Source: Bradyrhizobium sp. 21 (lineage in GTDB: Bacteria > Pseudomonadota > Alphaproteobacteria > Rhizobiales > Xanthobacteraceae). Taken from it: DNA of 64,000 bases. Shown in pieces: positions 1 through 9,332 of the stretch. Made by a program: the position numbers and the translations under genes. The notes under the pieces were generated by a model that worked only from the letters and a program-made list of their open reading frames with translations, searched no databases and was not told where the DNA came from. The stretch is from NCBI RefSeq assembly GCF_023073335.1, contig NZ_JADPJG010000003.1:409789-473788 (forward strand), given 5' to 3'. Each line of letters opens with the position of its first letter. The stretch's first letter is position 1.

Positions 1-1046
1 AAGCCGCCTATTTCAAGAAGATCAACGACGAAGGCGGCATCAACGGCCGCAAGATCAACTTCATCTCCTATGACGACGCCTACTCGCCGCCGAAGACGGT
101 GGAGCAGGCGCGCAAGCTGGTCGAGAGCGACGAGGTGCTGTTCATCTTCAACTCGCTCGGCACGCCGCCGAACTCGGCGATCCACAAATACATGAACTCG
201 AAGAAGGTGCCGCAGCTCCTGGTCGCGACCGGCGCCACCAAGTGGAACGATCCGCAGAACTTCCCCTGGACCATGGGCTGGCAGCCCAACTACCAGAGCG
301 AGACGCAGATCTATGCGAAATGGCTGCTCAAGAACAAGCCGGACGCCAAGATCGCCGTGCTGTTCCAGAACGACGATTACGGCAAGGACTATCTCAAGGG
401 CCTGAAGGACGGCCTCGGCGCCAAGGCCGCGTCGATGATCGTCATGGAAGAGAGCTACGAGACCTCGGAGCCGACCATCGACAACCACATCGTCAAGCTG
501 AAATCCACCGGTGCCGACGTCTTCATGAACATCACGACGCCGAAATTCGCGGCGCAGGCGATCAAGAAGGTGGCTGAGATCGGCTGGAAGCCGCTGCACT
601 TCCTCAACAACGTCTCGGCCTCCGTCGGCAGCGTGCTCAAGCCCGCCGGTTTCGAGAACTCGCAGGACATCATCTCCGCCGACTATCTGAAGGACATTTC
701 GGATTCGACGTGGAACAGCGATCCCGGCATGAAAGAATTCGTCGCCTTCATGAACAAGTACTTCCCCGACGGCGACAAGCTCGACCACGGCACCATCGTC
801 GGTTACGGCGTGGCCCAGACCCTGGTCCAGATCCTGAAGCAGTGCGGCGACGATCTCACGCGCGAGAACGTCATGAAGCAGGCCGCCAGCCTGAAGAACT
901 TCCGCACCGAAGTGCTGCTGCCGGGCGTGCAGATCAACACGTCCCCGACCGACTTCGCGCCGATCAGCCAGCTCCAGCTCGAGAAGTTCAAGGGCGACAA
1001 GTGGGAGCTGTTCGGCGACGTGATCAGCGCCGACGTCGGCGGCTAG
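1..1046 (+). CDS. ABC transporter substrate-binding protein, branched-chain amino acid type (5' partial)
   Basis: The reading frame is open from the window edge (first full codon at base 3) and ends with TAG at 1044-1046, so the signal peptide and start lie outside the window. The visible part opens with residues AAYFKKINDEGGINGRKI, the usual beginning of the mature domain of Leu/Ile/Val-type periplasmic binding proteins (Peripla_BP_6). It continues with the family pattern DDAYSPPKTVEQARKL and a C-terminal lobe. It should bind a small ligand in the periplasm for an ABC importer. The ligand cannot be read from sequence, and many rhizobial members bind aromatic acids rather than amino acids. 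No permease is visible downstream; its partners would be upstream of the window. A strong terminator follows. Confidence 0.93.
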   Translation, partial: AAYFKKINDEGGINGRKINFISYDDAYSPPKTVEQARKLVESDEVLFIFNSLGTPPNSAIHKYMNSKKVPQLLVATGATKWNDPQNFPWTMGWQPNYQSETQIYAKWLLKNKPDAKIAVLFQNDDYGKDYLKGLKDGLGAKAASMIVMEESYETSEPTIDNHIVKLKSTGADVFMNITTPKFAAQAIKKVAEIGWKPLHFLNNVSASVGSVLKPAGFENSQDIISADYLKDISDSTWNSDPGMKEFVAFMNKYFPDGDKLDHGTIVGYGVAQTLVQILKQCGDDLTRENVMKQAASLKNFRTEVLLPGVQINTSPTDFAPISQLQLEKFKGDKWELFGDVISADVGG

Positions 1047-1068
1047 CCGCCTGAAGAACGCGACGATG

Positions 1069-1102
1069 AAAACCCCCTGCGCTGGTCGCGCAGGGGGTTT
1101 TT
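1069..1102 (+). terminator. Rho-independent terminator after the first ABC binding-protein gene
   Basis: A perfect 10-bp stem (CCCCCTGCGC at 1073-1082 with GCGCAGGGGG at 1088-1097) has a 5-base loop, is preceded by AAAA and followed by TTTTT. It starts 23 bases after the stop codon. Confidence 0.9.
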
Positions 1103-1241
1103 GCTTGCGCGTCGATTATGATCACGCGATTGCACAATCGAATGATGGCAAAGCCCGCTTACGCTTTGGCGCATGATGCGGTAGGCAGGTGAGCGGCGCA
1201 TTTGCCGCCAGTCTGTTCCGTCCGCCTGGGGCTTTTTCGCC

Positions 1242-2525
1242 ATGACCGACCGACGTCCCCTGCTCCGCGCGCTCTACGACGCCGCCGTTGCCGCCGCCCA
1301 TCCCAGCACGATTCTGGCTCCGCATCTGCGGCCCGCACCCAGGGGACGCGTGATCTGCCTTGCCGCCGGCAAGGGCGCGGCCGCGATGGCCGCGGCCGCT
1401 GAGCGGCACTATCTCGACACGCTCCACCTCGCGCCGGAACGCCTCGTCGGCATCGCCACCACGCGCCACGGCTACGGCGTGCCGACCCGCCGCATCCGCG
1501 TGGTCGAGGCCGGCCATCCCGTGCCTGACGAAGCCGGCCTGAAGGGCGCGGCCGACACGCTCGCGCTCGCGGGAGAGGCCGGGCCCGACGACCTTCTCCT
1601 GGTGCTGCTCACCGGCGGCGGTTCGGCGAACTGGATCGCGCCCGTGGACGGCATCAGCTTCGCGCAGAAGCAGGCGGTCAACAAGGCGCTGCTCCGCTCG
1701 GGCGCGCCGATCGGCGAGATGAACATCGTGCGCAAGCATCTGTCGCGGATCAAGGGCGGCCGGCTGGCGCGCGCCGGCAAGAATGCCGCCGAGATCGTGA
1801 CGCTGGCGATCTCCGACGTGCCGCATGACGATCCTTCCGCGATCGCCTCCGGCCCCACCGTGGCCGATCCGAGCACGCTCGCTGATGCGCGCGCGATCGT
1901 GGCCAGGTACAAGCTTGACATCGATGACGCCGTGCGCCGCGCCCTGGACGATGCCGGCAACGAAAGCTGCAAGCCGGCTGACGCCGCCTTTGCGCGCGCG
2001 CATTTCGAATTGATCGCGCGGCCGAAGCAATCGCTCGACGCCGCGGTGAAGCTCGCTCACGAGGCCGGTTATGAGACCATCGATCTCGGCGCCGATCTCG
2101 AGGGCGAGGCACGCGAGGTCGCCGCCGAACACGCGAGGCTGGCGCTCCAGGCCCGCGCGCAGGGCAAGCGCGTCGCGATCCTCTCCGGCGGCGAGCTCAC
2201 GGTCACCGTGCGCGGCCACGGCCGCGGCGGCCCGAACCAGGAATACGCGCTGGCGCTTGCCGGCCTCTTGAAGGACACGCCAGACATCTCTGCGCTCGCC
2301 GGCGACACTGACGGCGCCGACGGCGGCGCCGGCAATCCCACCGACCCTGCCGGCGCGCTGATCGACGCGGCGACGTTCGCGAAGATGAAGGCGCAGGGGC
2401 TGCAGCCGCAGGCCTATCTCGCCAACAACGACGCGACGACTTTCTTCGAGGCGACGGGTGACCTGTTGTTGCCGGGGCCCACGCTGACCAATGTGAACGA
2501 TATCAGGGTGATCCTCGTCGACTGA
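1242..2525 (+). CDS. Glycerate 2-kinase (GckA/TtuD, MOFRL family)
   Basis: This 427-residue protein matches the glycerate 2-kinase / so-called hydroxypyruvate reductase family (DUF4147 N-terminal domain plus C-terminal MOFRL domain). Visible marks are the glycine-rich GGGSANWIAPV near residue 125, KHLSRIKGGRLA near 165, GRGGPNQEYALAL near 325 and DTDGADG near 355. The family phosphorylates D-glycerate to 2-phosphoglycerate with ATP in the cytoplasm, linking glyoxylate, tartrate or serine catabolism to lower glycolysis. Length is normal. It stands alone between the terminator at 1.1 kb and the cyclic-di-GMP gene, so context does not indicate which pathway feeds it. Confidence 0.9.
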   Translation: MTDRRPLLRALYDAAVAAAHPSTILAPHLRPAPRGRVICLAAGKGAAAMAAAAERHYLDTLHLAPERLVGIATTRHGYGVPTRRIRVVEAGHPVPDEAGLKGAADTLALAGEAGPDDLLLVLLTGGGSANWIAPVDGISFAQKQAVNKALLRSGAPIGEMNIVRKHLSRIKGGRLARAGKNAAEIVTLAISDVPHDDPSAIASGPTVADPSTLADARAIVARYKLDIDDAVRRALDDAGNESCKPADAAFARAHFELIARPKQSLDAAVKLAHEAGYETIDLGADLEGEAREVAAEHARLALQARAQGKRVAILSGGELTVTVRGHGRGGPNQEYALALAGLLKDTPDISALAGDTDGADGGAGNPTDPAGALIDAATFAKMKAQGLQPQAYLANNDATTFFEATGDLLLPGPTLTNVNDIRVILVD

Positions 2526-2734
2526 CGCGAGGCCGGCGGCTCGCGGAGAGTTCCGCACGCCGCCATGGTTAACGACGTCTGAATCCTCGCCGGGCACCGG
2601 GATTTCTATGACCGGGATTGCCGCCTTTAACCTTGCGTTCGCCGCAGTTTCAGGAACCTGCCTCGGACTTGGGCAAATTGTTGAGCTCGTTCACCACCGC
2701 CTGCTCTAATCAGCGTCGTCCGGGGGCAACGCGC

Positions 2735-4831
2735 ATGACGGAGAGTGATCAGGAGGTCGCAAGCATTGATCCGCTCGTGCTCGGCGAGCTGCTCAAATGC
2801 GCCGCCAATAATCTGTGGCTCGGGATCATCCTGTTCGGCAGCGACCGCAGGGTCATTTTCTGCAATCCACGCTACCGCGAGATGTATGCGCTCTCGCCCG
2901 AGCAGGTGCACCCGGGCACGCCGATCAAAAACCTGATCGAGCATCGGCTCAAGCTGGGCCTGAACATCCGCGGAGAAGCCCGCGACTATGTCCGCGCCCG
3001 CACCGAAGGCTCGGTGGCCAGCGAGAAGACCGTCCAGCAGTTCGTCGACGGAAGGATCATCGCCTACACCATCCATCCCCTGCCCGACGGCGGCGGCATG
3101 GCGACCCACGAAGACATTACCGAGCGCGAAGAACTCAGTGCGCGGCTGCAGGAACGCAATCTTCAGTTCGACACCGCGATCAACAACATGTCGCACGGGC
3201 TTTGTTTTTTCGACGCCGACCATCGGCTGCTGGTCTGCAATACGCACTATGTCGACATGTACGGCCTGCCGCCCGAGCACGTTCGTCCGGGCACGCCGCT
3301 CGCGGAGATCCTGGACCTGCGCTTCGAAGCCGGCAGCGTCCCGGCGATGACGCGGGAGGAATACGCCAGATGGCGGACCGATGTCGCCACGTCGGCTGAG
3401 GCCACGGACAGCATCGTCGAAATGCGGAACGGGCGCACCTTCAAGATCAGGCACCGGCCGATGCCCGACCTCGGGTGGGTGGCGACCCACGAAGATATCA
3501 CCGAGCAACGCAAGGCGGAGCTGCGAATCGCGCACATGGCGCATCACGACGCGCTGACGGACCTTGCCAACCGCGTCCTGCTCGGCCAGCGCCTCAAGCA
3601 GGCCTTCGAACAGGACGGGATGTTCGCGGTTCATCACATCGATCTCGACAAGTTCAAGGCGGTCAACGACACCCTGGGCCACCAGGCGGGCGACATTCTG
3701 CTGCAGGATGTCGCCCGCCGCCTCAGGCAGCTCGCACGAAGCAGCGATACGATCGCGCGCATGGGCGGCGATGAATTCGTCATCCTCCAGACGCCGATTT
3801 CCGGCCAGAGGGAAGCGGACGCGCTGGCGCGTGATGTTGTCAAAACCTTGAGTGCTCCGTTCGGGCTCGACGGACACCAGGCCATTGCCGGCGCGAGCAT
3901 CGGGATCGCCATTGCACCCGGCGACGGCGCAACGCCCGAGCAACTGCTGCACAATGCGGACCTGGCGCTGTATCGCGCAAAAAGCGACGGTCGCGGCATG
4001 CACTGCTTCTTCGAACCGGCCATGGGCGAAGAGTCGCAAAGCCGTCATGCGCTGGAGCAGGACCTCCGCAACGGCCTTGCCGCGGGCGAGTTCGAGCTGC
4101 ACTACCAGCCGATCGTGAAGACCGACGGCCGCGCGATCAGCGGGTTCGAAGCCTTGATCCGTTGGCGACATCCACGGCGCGGACTGGTTGCGCCCAACAG
4201 CTTCATCCCGCTCGCGGAAGAGATCGGCCTGATCGTGCCGATCGGCGAATGGGTGATCCGGCAGGCCTGTGCCACGGCAAGCCGGTGGCCTGATCATCTG
4301 CACATCGCCGTCAACATCTCGGCGATGCAATTCCGCCAGCCCGGCCTGACGGAGGTGATCGTCGGTGCGCTGGCGGCCTCCGGTCTCGATCCGCGGCGAC
4401 TGGAGATCGAGATCACGGAAAGCGTTCTGCTGCAGGACAGGAATGGGACGCTGGCGACGCTGCATCAGCTCCGCGCGCTGGGCATCAAGGTCGCCATGGA
4501 CGATTTCGGCACCGGCTATTCGTCGCTGACCTATCTGCAATGTTTTCCCTTCGACAAGATCAAGATCGACCGGTCTTTCGTCAGCGGCGTGGAAAACGAT
4601 GCGGGCTCCCTCAGCATCGTGCGGGCGGTGGCGGCGCTGGCGCGTGGGATGGGCATGACGACCACGGCGGAGGGCGTGGAGACCGAAGAGCAACGGGACC
4701 GGATCGCAGCGGAGGGCTGCACGGAAATGCAGGGCTATTTATTCAGCCCTCCCTTGCCGGCCGTCGAAATCGAGCGCCGTTTCCTCTCCGCGGAAACACC
4801 TGCCACGGCCGCCCGGTTCGCCGCGGCGTAA
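2735..4831 (+). CDS. PAS-PAS-GGDEF-EAL cyclic-di-GMP signalling protein
   Basis: A 698-residue cytoplasmic protein with no membrane segment. Two PAS-type sensor domains (about residues 20-130 and 145-260, each ending in a GG/GWxATHEDIT motif) precede a GGDEF domain with intact MGGDEF near residue 342 and an EAL domain with FEAL near 471 and DDFGTGYSS near 588. Both the cyclase and phosphodiesterase signatures are intact, so it could make or break c-di-GMP; direction cannot be inferred. I start it at ATG 2735, after the purine-rich CGGGGGCAAC, rather than at an in-frame TTG at 2618, because the first 39 residues of the longer form resemble no PAS leader. The 2526-2734 gap shows no gene. Confidence 0.9.
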   Translation: MTESDQEVASIDPLVLGELLKCAANNLWLGIILFGSDRRVIFCNPRYREMYALSPEQVHPGTPIKNLIEHRLKLGLNIRGEARDYVRARTEGSVASEKTVQQFVDGRIIAYTIHPLPDGGGMATHEDITEREELSARLQERNLQFDTAINNMSHGLCFFDADHRLLVCNTHYVDMYGLPPEHVRPGTPLAEILDLRFEAGSVPAMTREEYARWRTDVATSAEATDSIVEMRNGRTFKIRHRPMPDLGWVATHEDITEQRKAELRIAHMAHHDALTDLANRVLLGQRLKQAFEQDGMFAVHHIDLDKFKAVNDTLGHQAGDILLQDVARRLRQLARSSDTIARMGGDEFVILQTPISGQREADALARDVVKTLSAPFGLDGHQAIAGASIGIAIAPGDGATPEQLLHNADLALYRAKSDGRGMHCFFEPAMGEESQSRHALEQDLRNGLAAGEFELHYQPIVKTDGRAISGFEALIRWRHPRRGLVAPNSFIPLAEEIGLIVPIGEWVIRQACATASRWPDHLHIAVNISAMQFRQPGLTEVIVGALAASGLDPRRLEIEITESVLLQDRNGTLATLHQLRALGIKVAMDDFGTGYSSLTYLQCFPFDKIKIDRSFVSGVENDAGSLSIVRAVAALARGMGMTTTAEGVETEEQRDRIAAEGCTEMQGYLFSPPLPAVEIERRFLSAETPATAARFAAA

Positions 4832-4891
4832 CCGCCGCCAACCCGCGCGGGATTCCGGGTTCGACGCGCCGTCGCCGGAACGATGAATTCG

Positions 4892-5425
4892 TCAGAATTC
4901 GTTGGCGATCTTCGAGAGCATTCCGAGCAGGGCTTCGCGGTTGGACTGCCCGAGCAACTCGTTCAGCCGGGCCTCGTGCTTGGTGGCGACGAGCTTCTTG
5001 GCGCGGGCCAGCACCGCCTTGCCCTTGTCGGTCAGCACCAGGATATGCGAGCGGCGGTCGTTGGTGGAGCGTATCCGCGCGCAAAGGTCGCGGCTCTCGA
5101 GATTGTCGAGCATCGCCACGAAATTCGGGCGCAGGATGCCGAGGGTGGAGGCGATCTCGGTCTGGTTGCGGCCCGGATTTTTCTCGACCAGCAGCAGCAC
5201 GGAGAACTGCGCCGGCGTGAGCTGGAGCGAGGCCATGCAGCGCAGGAAGTTCTCGAACACCTTGAGCTGCGCCCGCTTCAGTACATAGCCGAGCTGCTCC
5301 GAGAGTTCGCCGAGCTGGAGGGCTTCGCCAGACGCCTGACCTTGCACCTCGGCCGCGTCCTTGCGGACCTTGGCCGTATCGGCGGGCTTTTCAGAGGACT
5401 TTTCAGAGGTTTTCGAAACGGTCAT
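4892..5425 (-). CDS. MarR-family regulator, CouR-like, of the hydroxycinnamate locus
   Basis: A 177-residue MarR-type winged-helix protein. A charged, alanine-rich N-terminal tail of about 35 residues precedes the fold; the recognition-helix region reads NQTEIASTLGILRPN and the wing carries the basic STNDRRSH around residue 120. It is divergent from the ABC permease operon starting at 5602, and the 176-bp gap holds a perfect inverted repeat. In R. palustris the MarR protein CouR represses p-coumarate genes and is released by p-coumaroyl-CoA; the same neighbours here (ABC, TRAP, CoA ligase, crotonase) make a CouR-like role the best guess. The effector is inferred. Another aromatic acyl-CoA is possible. 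Confidence 0.85.
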   Translation of the reverse strand: MTVSKTSEKSSEKPADTAKVRKDAAEVQGQASGEALQLGELSEQLGYVLKRAQLKVFENFLRCMASLQLTPAQFSVLLLVEKNPGRNQTEIASTLGILRPNFVAMLDNLESRDLCARIRSTNDRRSHILVLTDKGKAVLARAKKLVATKHEARLNELLGQSNREALLGMLSKIANEF

Positions 5426-5482
5426 CGCCTCATGCTCGTAATCCCGCTAAGTTCGGGAGGGTCGTCCGCCGCCCTTGAAGTT

Positions 5483-5516
5483 ATATTTGATAATTGTTAT
5501 GGACCATATCAAATAT
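5483..5516. promoter_or_regulatory. Perfect inverted repeat, candidate MarR/CouR-like operator
   Basis: ATATTTGATA at 5483-5492 is repeated exactly in inverted orientation as TATCAAATAT at 5507-5516, with 14 bases between. It lies midway between the divergent MarR gene and the ABC permease operon, in an AT-rich island of otherwise GC-rich DNA. The MarR protein encoded next door is the obvious candidate ligand, by inference. Confidence 0.65.
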
Positions 5517-5601
5517 CGTCAGCGTTTTTCAATGGCTGTGAGCGGACCGTCCACCACAATCAGGGGACCGGTCCTTAATCTTTGAGGGGGAGCGTCCGGT
5601 C

Positions 5602-6642
5602 TTGAATACCACCATCATGCTGTTCCTGCTGCAGGACGGCATCACCAATGGCGCGATCTATGCGCTGCTCGGCCTCGCGCTGGTGCTGGTGTTCGCCGTC
5701 ACCCGCGTGATCCTCATCCCCCAAGGCGAATTTGTCACCTATGGCGCGCTGACCTATGCCTCGCTGGCCGCGGGCCAGATGCCGGGGACGGCAAAGCTCG
5801 CGCTTGCCCTCGGCATCGGCGCCTTCGCGTTCGACATGTTCGCCGCGCGCAAGGCGCTGCACGGACGCCTGGTCCTGCGCAGCGTTCTCACCAACATCGT
5901 GCTGCCGGCCGTCGTTCTGGCGCTGACCATCACCTTCGCCGCCCAGAAGCCGCCGGTTGCGGTTTGCATCGCGCTGTCGCTGGTGATCGTGGCGATGATC
6001 GGCCTGTACCTCTACCGCATCGCGTTCCAGCCGCTGGCGCACACCTCCGTGCTGGTGCTGCTGATCGCCTCGGTGGGCGTCCACCTCGCGCTTCAGGGAC
6101 TGGGCCTTTTGTTCTTCGGCGCCGAAGGCCAGCGCGGACCTGCCGTGCTGTCCGGCTCGTTCACGGCCGGCGCGCTGCGCTTCACCGGCCAGAGCATCAC
6201 CGTCTATGGCATCACCATCGCCTTCATCGTCGGGCTCTGGCTGTTCTTTGGGCTGACGCTCTACGGCAAGGCGCTGCGCGCGACCGCCGTGAACCGGCTC
6301 GGCGCGCGGCTTGCCGGCATCCGCACCACGCTGTCCGGGCAGATCGCCTTCCTGCTGGCGTCCGTCATCGGCGCGCTGTCGGGCATCATGATCGTGCCGA
6401 TCACGACGCTCTATTACGACTCGGGCTTCCTGATCGGCCTGAAGGGCTTTGTCGCCGCGATCATCGGCGGCCTTGTCAGCTACCCCCTCACCGCCGTCGC
6501 GGCGCTGTTCGTCGGCCTCGTCGAGGCGTTCTCGTCCTTCTACGCCTCCAACTACAAGGAGGTGATCGTTTTCATGCTCTTGATTCCCGTGCTGCTGCTG
6601 CGCTCGCTCGCTGCCCCCGCGGTCGAGGAAGAGAAGGACTGA
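5602..6642 (+). CDS. ABC transporter permease, LivH type (CouS/T/U-like)
   Basis: A 346-residue, very hydrophobic LivH-type inner-membrane permease. The N-terminus (LFLLQDGITNGAIYALLGLALVLVFAVTRV) and the later GGLVSYPLTAVAALFVGLVEAF region are typical of branched-chain amino acid ABC permeases. The frame opens at TTG 5602 behind TTTGAGGGGG; ATG 5617 is an alternative. It is the first gene of an operon with the permease-ATPase fusion eight bases downstream and a LivF-type ATPase. The likely role is uptake of aromatic acids, by analogy with CouPSTU of R. palustris; the binding protein is probably the gene at 20958, 11 kb away. Confidence 0.9.
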   Translation: MNTTIMLFLLQDGITNGAIYALLGLALVLVFAVTRVILIPQGEFVTYGALTYASLAAGQMPGTAKLALALGIGAFAFDMFAARKALHGRLVLRSVLTNIVLPAVVLALTITFAAQKPPVAVCIALSLVIVAMIGLYLYRIAFQPLAHTSVLVLLIASVGVHLALQGLGLLFFGAEGQRGPAVLSGSFTAGALRFTGQSITVYGITIAFIVGLWLFFGLTLYGKALRATAVNRLGARLAGIRTTLSGQIAFLLASVIGALSGIMIVPITTLYYDSGFLIGLKGFVAAIIGGLVSYPLTAVAALFVGLVEAFSSFYASNYKEVIVFMLLIPVLLLRSLAAPAVEEEKD

Positions 6643-6649
6643 CGCCAAG

Positions 6650-8419
6650 ATGCAGAGCCGGCTCCCCATCCTCATCTTCGCGCTTCTCATGGCGGCGATC
6701 CCGTTCGTTCCGGGCATGCCCCCGTTCTGGATCGTGCTGCTCGACAATATCGGCCTCACCGCCCTCGTCGCGATGGGCCTCGTGCTGCTGACCGGCGTCG
6801 GCGGCCTGACCTCGTTTGGACAAGCAGCTTTCGTCGGCTTCGGCGCCTACACCACCGCGGTGCTGTCGACGGCCTACGGCGTGTCGCCCTGGCTGACGCT
6901 GCCGCTGTCGCTATTGGTCAGCGGCCTGCTGGCGGTGCTGCTCGGCCTCGTTACGGTCCGTCTCTCCGGCCACTATCTGCCGCTCGGCACGCTCGCCTGG
7001 GGACTCGGCCTGTTCTATCTCTTCAGCAAGCTGGAATTCCTGGGCAGAAACGACGGCATCTCGGCGATCCCGCCGCTGTCGATCGGCTCGTTCAAGATGC
7101 TCTCGCCCGGCTCGATCTATTACGCGATCTGGGTTGCCGTGATCGTCTCGGCCCTGCTCACGATGAACCTGCTGGACTCCCGCACCGGCCGCGCCATCCG
7201 CGCGCTCAGGCGCGGCCATGTCGCAGCCGAGGCGTTCGGCGTGCACACGCCGCGCGCCAAGATGCTGGTGTTCATCCACGCCGCGGTGCTCGCGGGCCTC
7301 TCCGGATGGCTCTACGCGCATCTTCAGCGCGCGGTGAACCCGACGCCATTTGGTGCGCAGGCCGGCATCGAATACCTCTTCATCGCGGTGGTGGGCGGCG
7401 CCGGCTATGTCTGGGGCGGCGTGCTGGGCGCGGCGATCGTCGTGGTCCTGAAAGAAGTGCTCCAGAGTTACCTGCCACTGATCCTGCCGGGCTCCGGCCA
7501 GGTCGAAACCATCGTGTTCGGCATCATGCTGGTCGCGCTGCTCCAGCTCGCACCCGGCGGCGTCTGGCCCTGGCTGATGTCGTTCCTGCCCGAGGCTACC
7601 GGTGGCAAGAAGCCGGACACCTCGCTGAAACTGGAGCAGCGCACCCGTGCGCCCGGACAGTCCAGCGTCCTGCTCCAGGTCGAGAAGGCGCGCAAGCAAT
7701 TCGGCGGCGTGATTGCGGTGAACAACGTCTCCTTCGACGTCCAGGCCCGCGAGATCGTCGCGCTGATCGGCCCGAACGGCGCCGGCAAGAGCACGACATT
7801 CAACCTGATCACCGGCGTGCTGTCGGCCACATCAGGCTCGATCTCGGTGCTCGGCAACAAGGTCGACCGCGCGCCGCCGCAGGAGATCGTCAAGCTCGGC
7901 ATCTCCCGCACCTTCCAGCACGTCAAGCTGGTGCCCGACATGACCGTGCTGGAGAACGTCGCCATCGGCGCCCATCTGCGCGGCCATTGCGGGCCGATCG
8001 CCTCGATGCTGCGGCTCGACCGCGCCGACGAGGCCAAGCTGCTCGCCGAAGCCGCCCGCCAGATCGAACGCGTCGGGCTTGGCGAGCAGATGCATCAGCT
8101 CGCGGGCTCGCTGTCGCTCGGACAGCAACGCATCGTCGAGATCGCCCGTGCGCTCTGCGTCGATCCGATGCTGCTGCTCCTGGACGAGCCGGCGGCAGGC
8201 CTGCGCCACATGGAGAAGCAGCGGCTCGCGACCCTGCTGCGAGAGCTGCGCGACGGCGGCATGAGCGTGCTGCTGGTCGAGCACGACATGGGCTTCGTGA
8301 TGAATCTCGCCGACCGCATCGTGGTGCTGGATTTCGGCACCAAGATCGCGGAAGGCACCCCCGCCACGATCAAGACCAATCCCGAAGTGATCAAGGCCTA
8401 TCTCGGAGTGGCGGCATGA
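6650..8419 (+). CDS. ABC transporter permease-ATPase fusion, LivM-LivG
   Basis: A 589-residue fusion. Residues 1 to about 315 are a LivM-type permease ([40 protein letters not shown]). From about 343 an ABC ATPase follows, with Walker [10 protein letters not shown] near 374, signature LSLGQQR near 487 and Walker [12 protein letters not shown]. There is no stop or frame change at the junction, so the fusion is real in this sequence. It gives a three-gene membrane module, consistent with the three-gene CouSTU set known in R. palustris. Its stop overlaps the next start (ATGA), indicating translational coupling. Confidence 0.92.
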   Translation: MQSRLPILIFALLMAAIPFVPGMPPFWIVLLDNIGLTALVAMGLVLLTGVGGLTSFGQAAFVGFGAYTTAVLSTAYGVSPWLTLPLSLLVSGLLAVLLGLVTVRLSGHYLPLGTLAWGLGLFYLFSKLEFLGRNDGISAIPPLSIGSFKMLSPGSIYYAIWVAVIVSALLTMNLLDSRTGRAIRALRRGHVAAEAFGVHTPRAKMLVFIHAAVLAGLSGWLYAHLQRAVNPTPFGAQAGIEYLFIAVVGGAGYVWGGVLGAAIVVVLKEVLQSYLPLILPGSGQVETIVFGIMLVALLQLAPGGVWPWLMSFLPEATGGKKPDTSLKLEQRTRAPGQSSVLLQVEKARKQFGGVIAVNNVSFDVQAREIVALIGPNGAGKSTTFNLITGVLSATSGSISVLGNKVDRAPPQEIVKLGISRTFQHVKLVPDMTVLENVAIGAHLRGHCGPIASMLRLDRADEAKLLAEAARQIERVGLGEQMHQLAGSLSLGQQRIVEIARALCVDPMLLLLDEPAAGLRHMEKQRLATLLRELRDGGMSVLLVEHDMGFVMNLADRIVVLDFGTKIAEGTPATIKTNPEVIKAYLGVAA

Positions 8420-9147
8420 GCGCGCTGTTGTCCGTCACCAACGCGCATGTCGCCTATGGCAAGGTCGAGGCGGTGCGCTCGGTCTCGCTCGAAGTCGGCC
8501 AAAACCAGATCGTCACCATCGTCGGCGCCAACGGCGCCGGCAAGACCACACTGCTCTCGGCCATCATGGGCATTTTTCCGCTGAAGGGCCGCGTCGCCTT
8601 TGCAGGCCAGGACCTCTCCCGGCTCGATATCGAGGACCGCGTCGCGATGGGGCTTGGACTCGTTCCCGAGCATCGCGAGTTGTTCGTGACCATGAATGTC
8701 GAGGACAATCTCGAGCTCGGCGCCTTCCGCATCGAGAGAAGCAGGGCGAAAGCCTCGATGGAGCGCGTCTACACGACATTTCCCCGGCTGAAGGAGCGCC
8801 GCAAGCAACTCGCCGGCACGCTCTCCGGCGGCGAGCAGCAGATGCTCGCGATGGGCCGCGCGTTGATGGGCGAGCCAAAACTGCTGATGCTGGACGAGCC
8901 GAGCCTCGGCCTCGCCCCGATCATCGTCGCCGACATCTTCCGCATCGTCACCGAACTGCGTGCCAGCGGCGTCTCCGTGCTGCTGGTCGAGCAGAACGCG
9001 CAGGCTGCATTGAAGATCGCGGACCAGGCTTACGTGATGGAGCTCGGCGAGTTCGTGCTCAGCGGCAAGGCCAGCGACATCGCCGCGAACGAGCGCGTCG
9101 CGGCGAGCTATCTCGGCTTCCAGCACGAAGGTGCGAGTGTGATCTGA
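8416..9147 (+). CDS. ABC transporter ATP-binding protein, LivF type
   Basis: A 243-residue LivF-type ATPase: Walker A GANGAGKTT, signature LSGGEQQMLAMGRAL, Walker B LLMLDEPSLGL followed by the H-loop region. The start ATG at 8416 overlaps the upstream TGA by ATGA, so it is co-translated with the permease-ATPase fusion. The second nucleotide-binding subunit completes the heterodimeric motor of the transporter. The operon ends here and is followed by a palindromic repeat. Confidence 0.94.
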   Translation: MSALLSVTNAHVAYGKVEAVRSVSLEVGQNQIVTIVGANGAGKTTLLSAIMGIFPLKGRVAFAGQDLSRLDIEDRVAMGLGLVPEHRELFVTMNVEDNLELGAFRIERSRAKASMERVYTTFPRLKERRKQLAGTLSGGEQQMLAMGRALMGEPKLLMLDEPSLGLAPIIVADIFRIVTELRASGVSVLLVEQNAQAALKIADQAYVMELGEFVLSGKASDIAANERVAASYLGFQHEGASVI

Positions 9148-9154
9148 CGTCGCA

Positions 9155-9312
9155 GCTTGCTCCTCTTCCCTTCTCCCCTTGCGGGAGAAGGTGGCGCGAA
9201 GCGCCGGATGAGGGGTTCTCTCCGCATGTGAAACTGCTCGTTAGGATGGAGACCCCTCACCCGTCTCGCCGCCTTGCGGCGAGCCACCCTCTCCCGCAAG
9301 GGGAGAGGGGGC
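9155..9312. repeat. Interspersed palindromic repeat, CTCTCCCGCAAG family (copy 1)
   Basis: Facing copies of a CCCTCTCCCGCAAGGGGAGAGGG-like hairpin flank a GAGGGGT...ACCCCTCAC inverted pair. Related copies lie at 14158-14306 and 22206-22345. All are intergenic and have no coding potential. The family resembles the rhizobial palindromic elements that occur in many copies per genome. Confidence 0.8.
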
Positions 9313-9332
9313 ACCGAGCGCGCGGCTTGAAT

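Noticed and set aside
2627..4693. 688-codon minus-strand frame opposite the GGDEF-EAL gene
   Set aside because: Its span coincides with the strongly supported c-di-GMP gene and the translation has no recognisable motif; it is a codon-bias artefact.
5575..6759. 394-codon minus-strand frame opposite the LivH permease
   Set aside because: Antisense of a membrane protein gene; no start context and no family.
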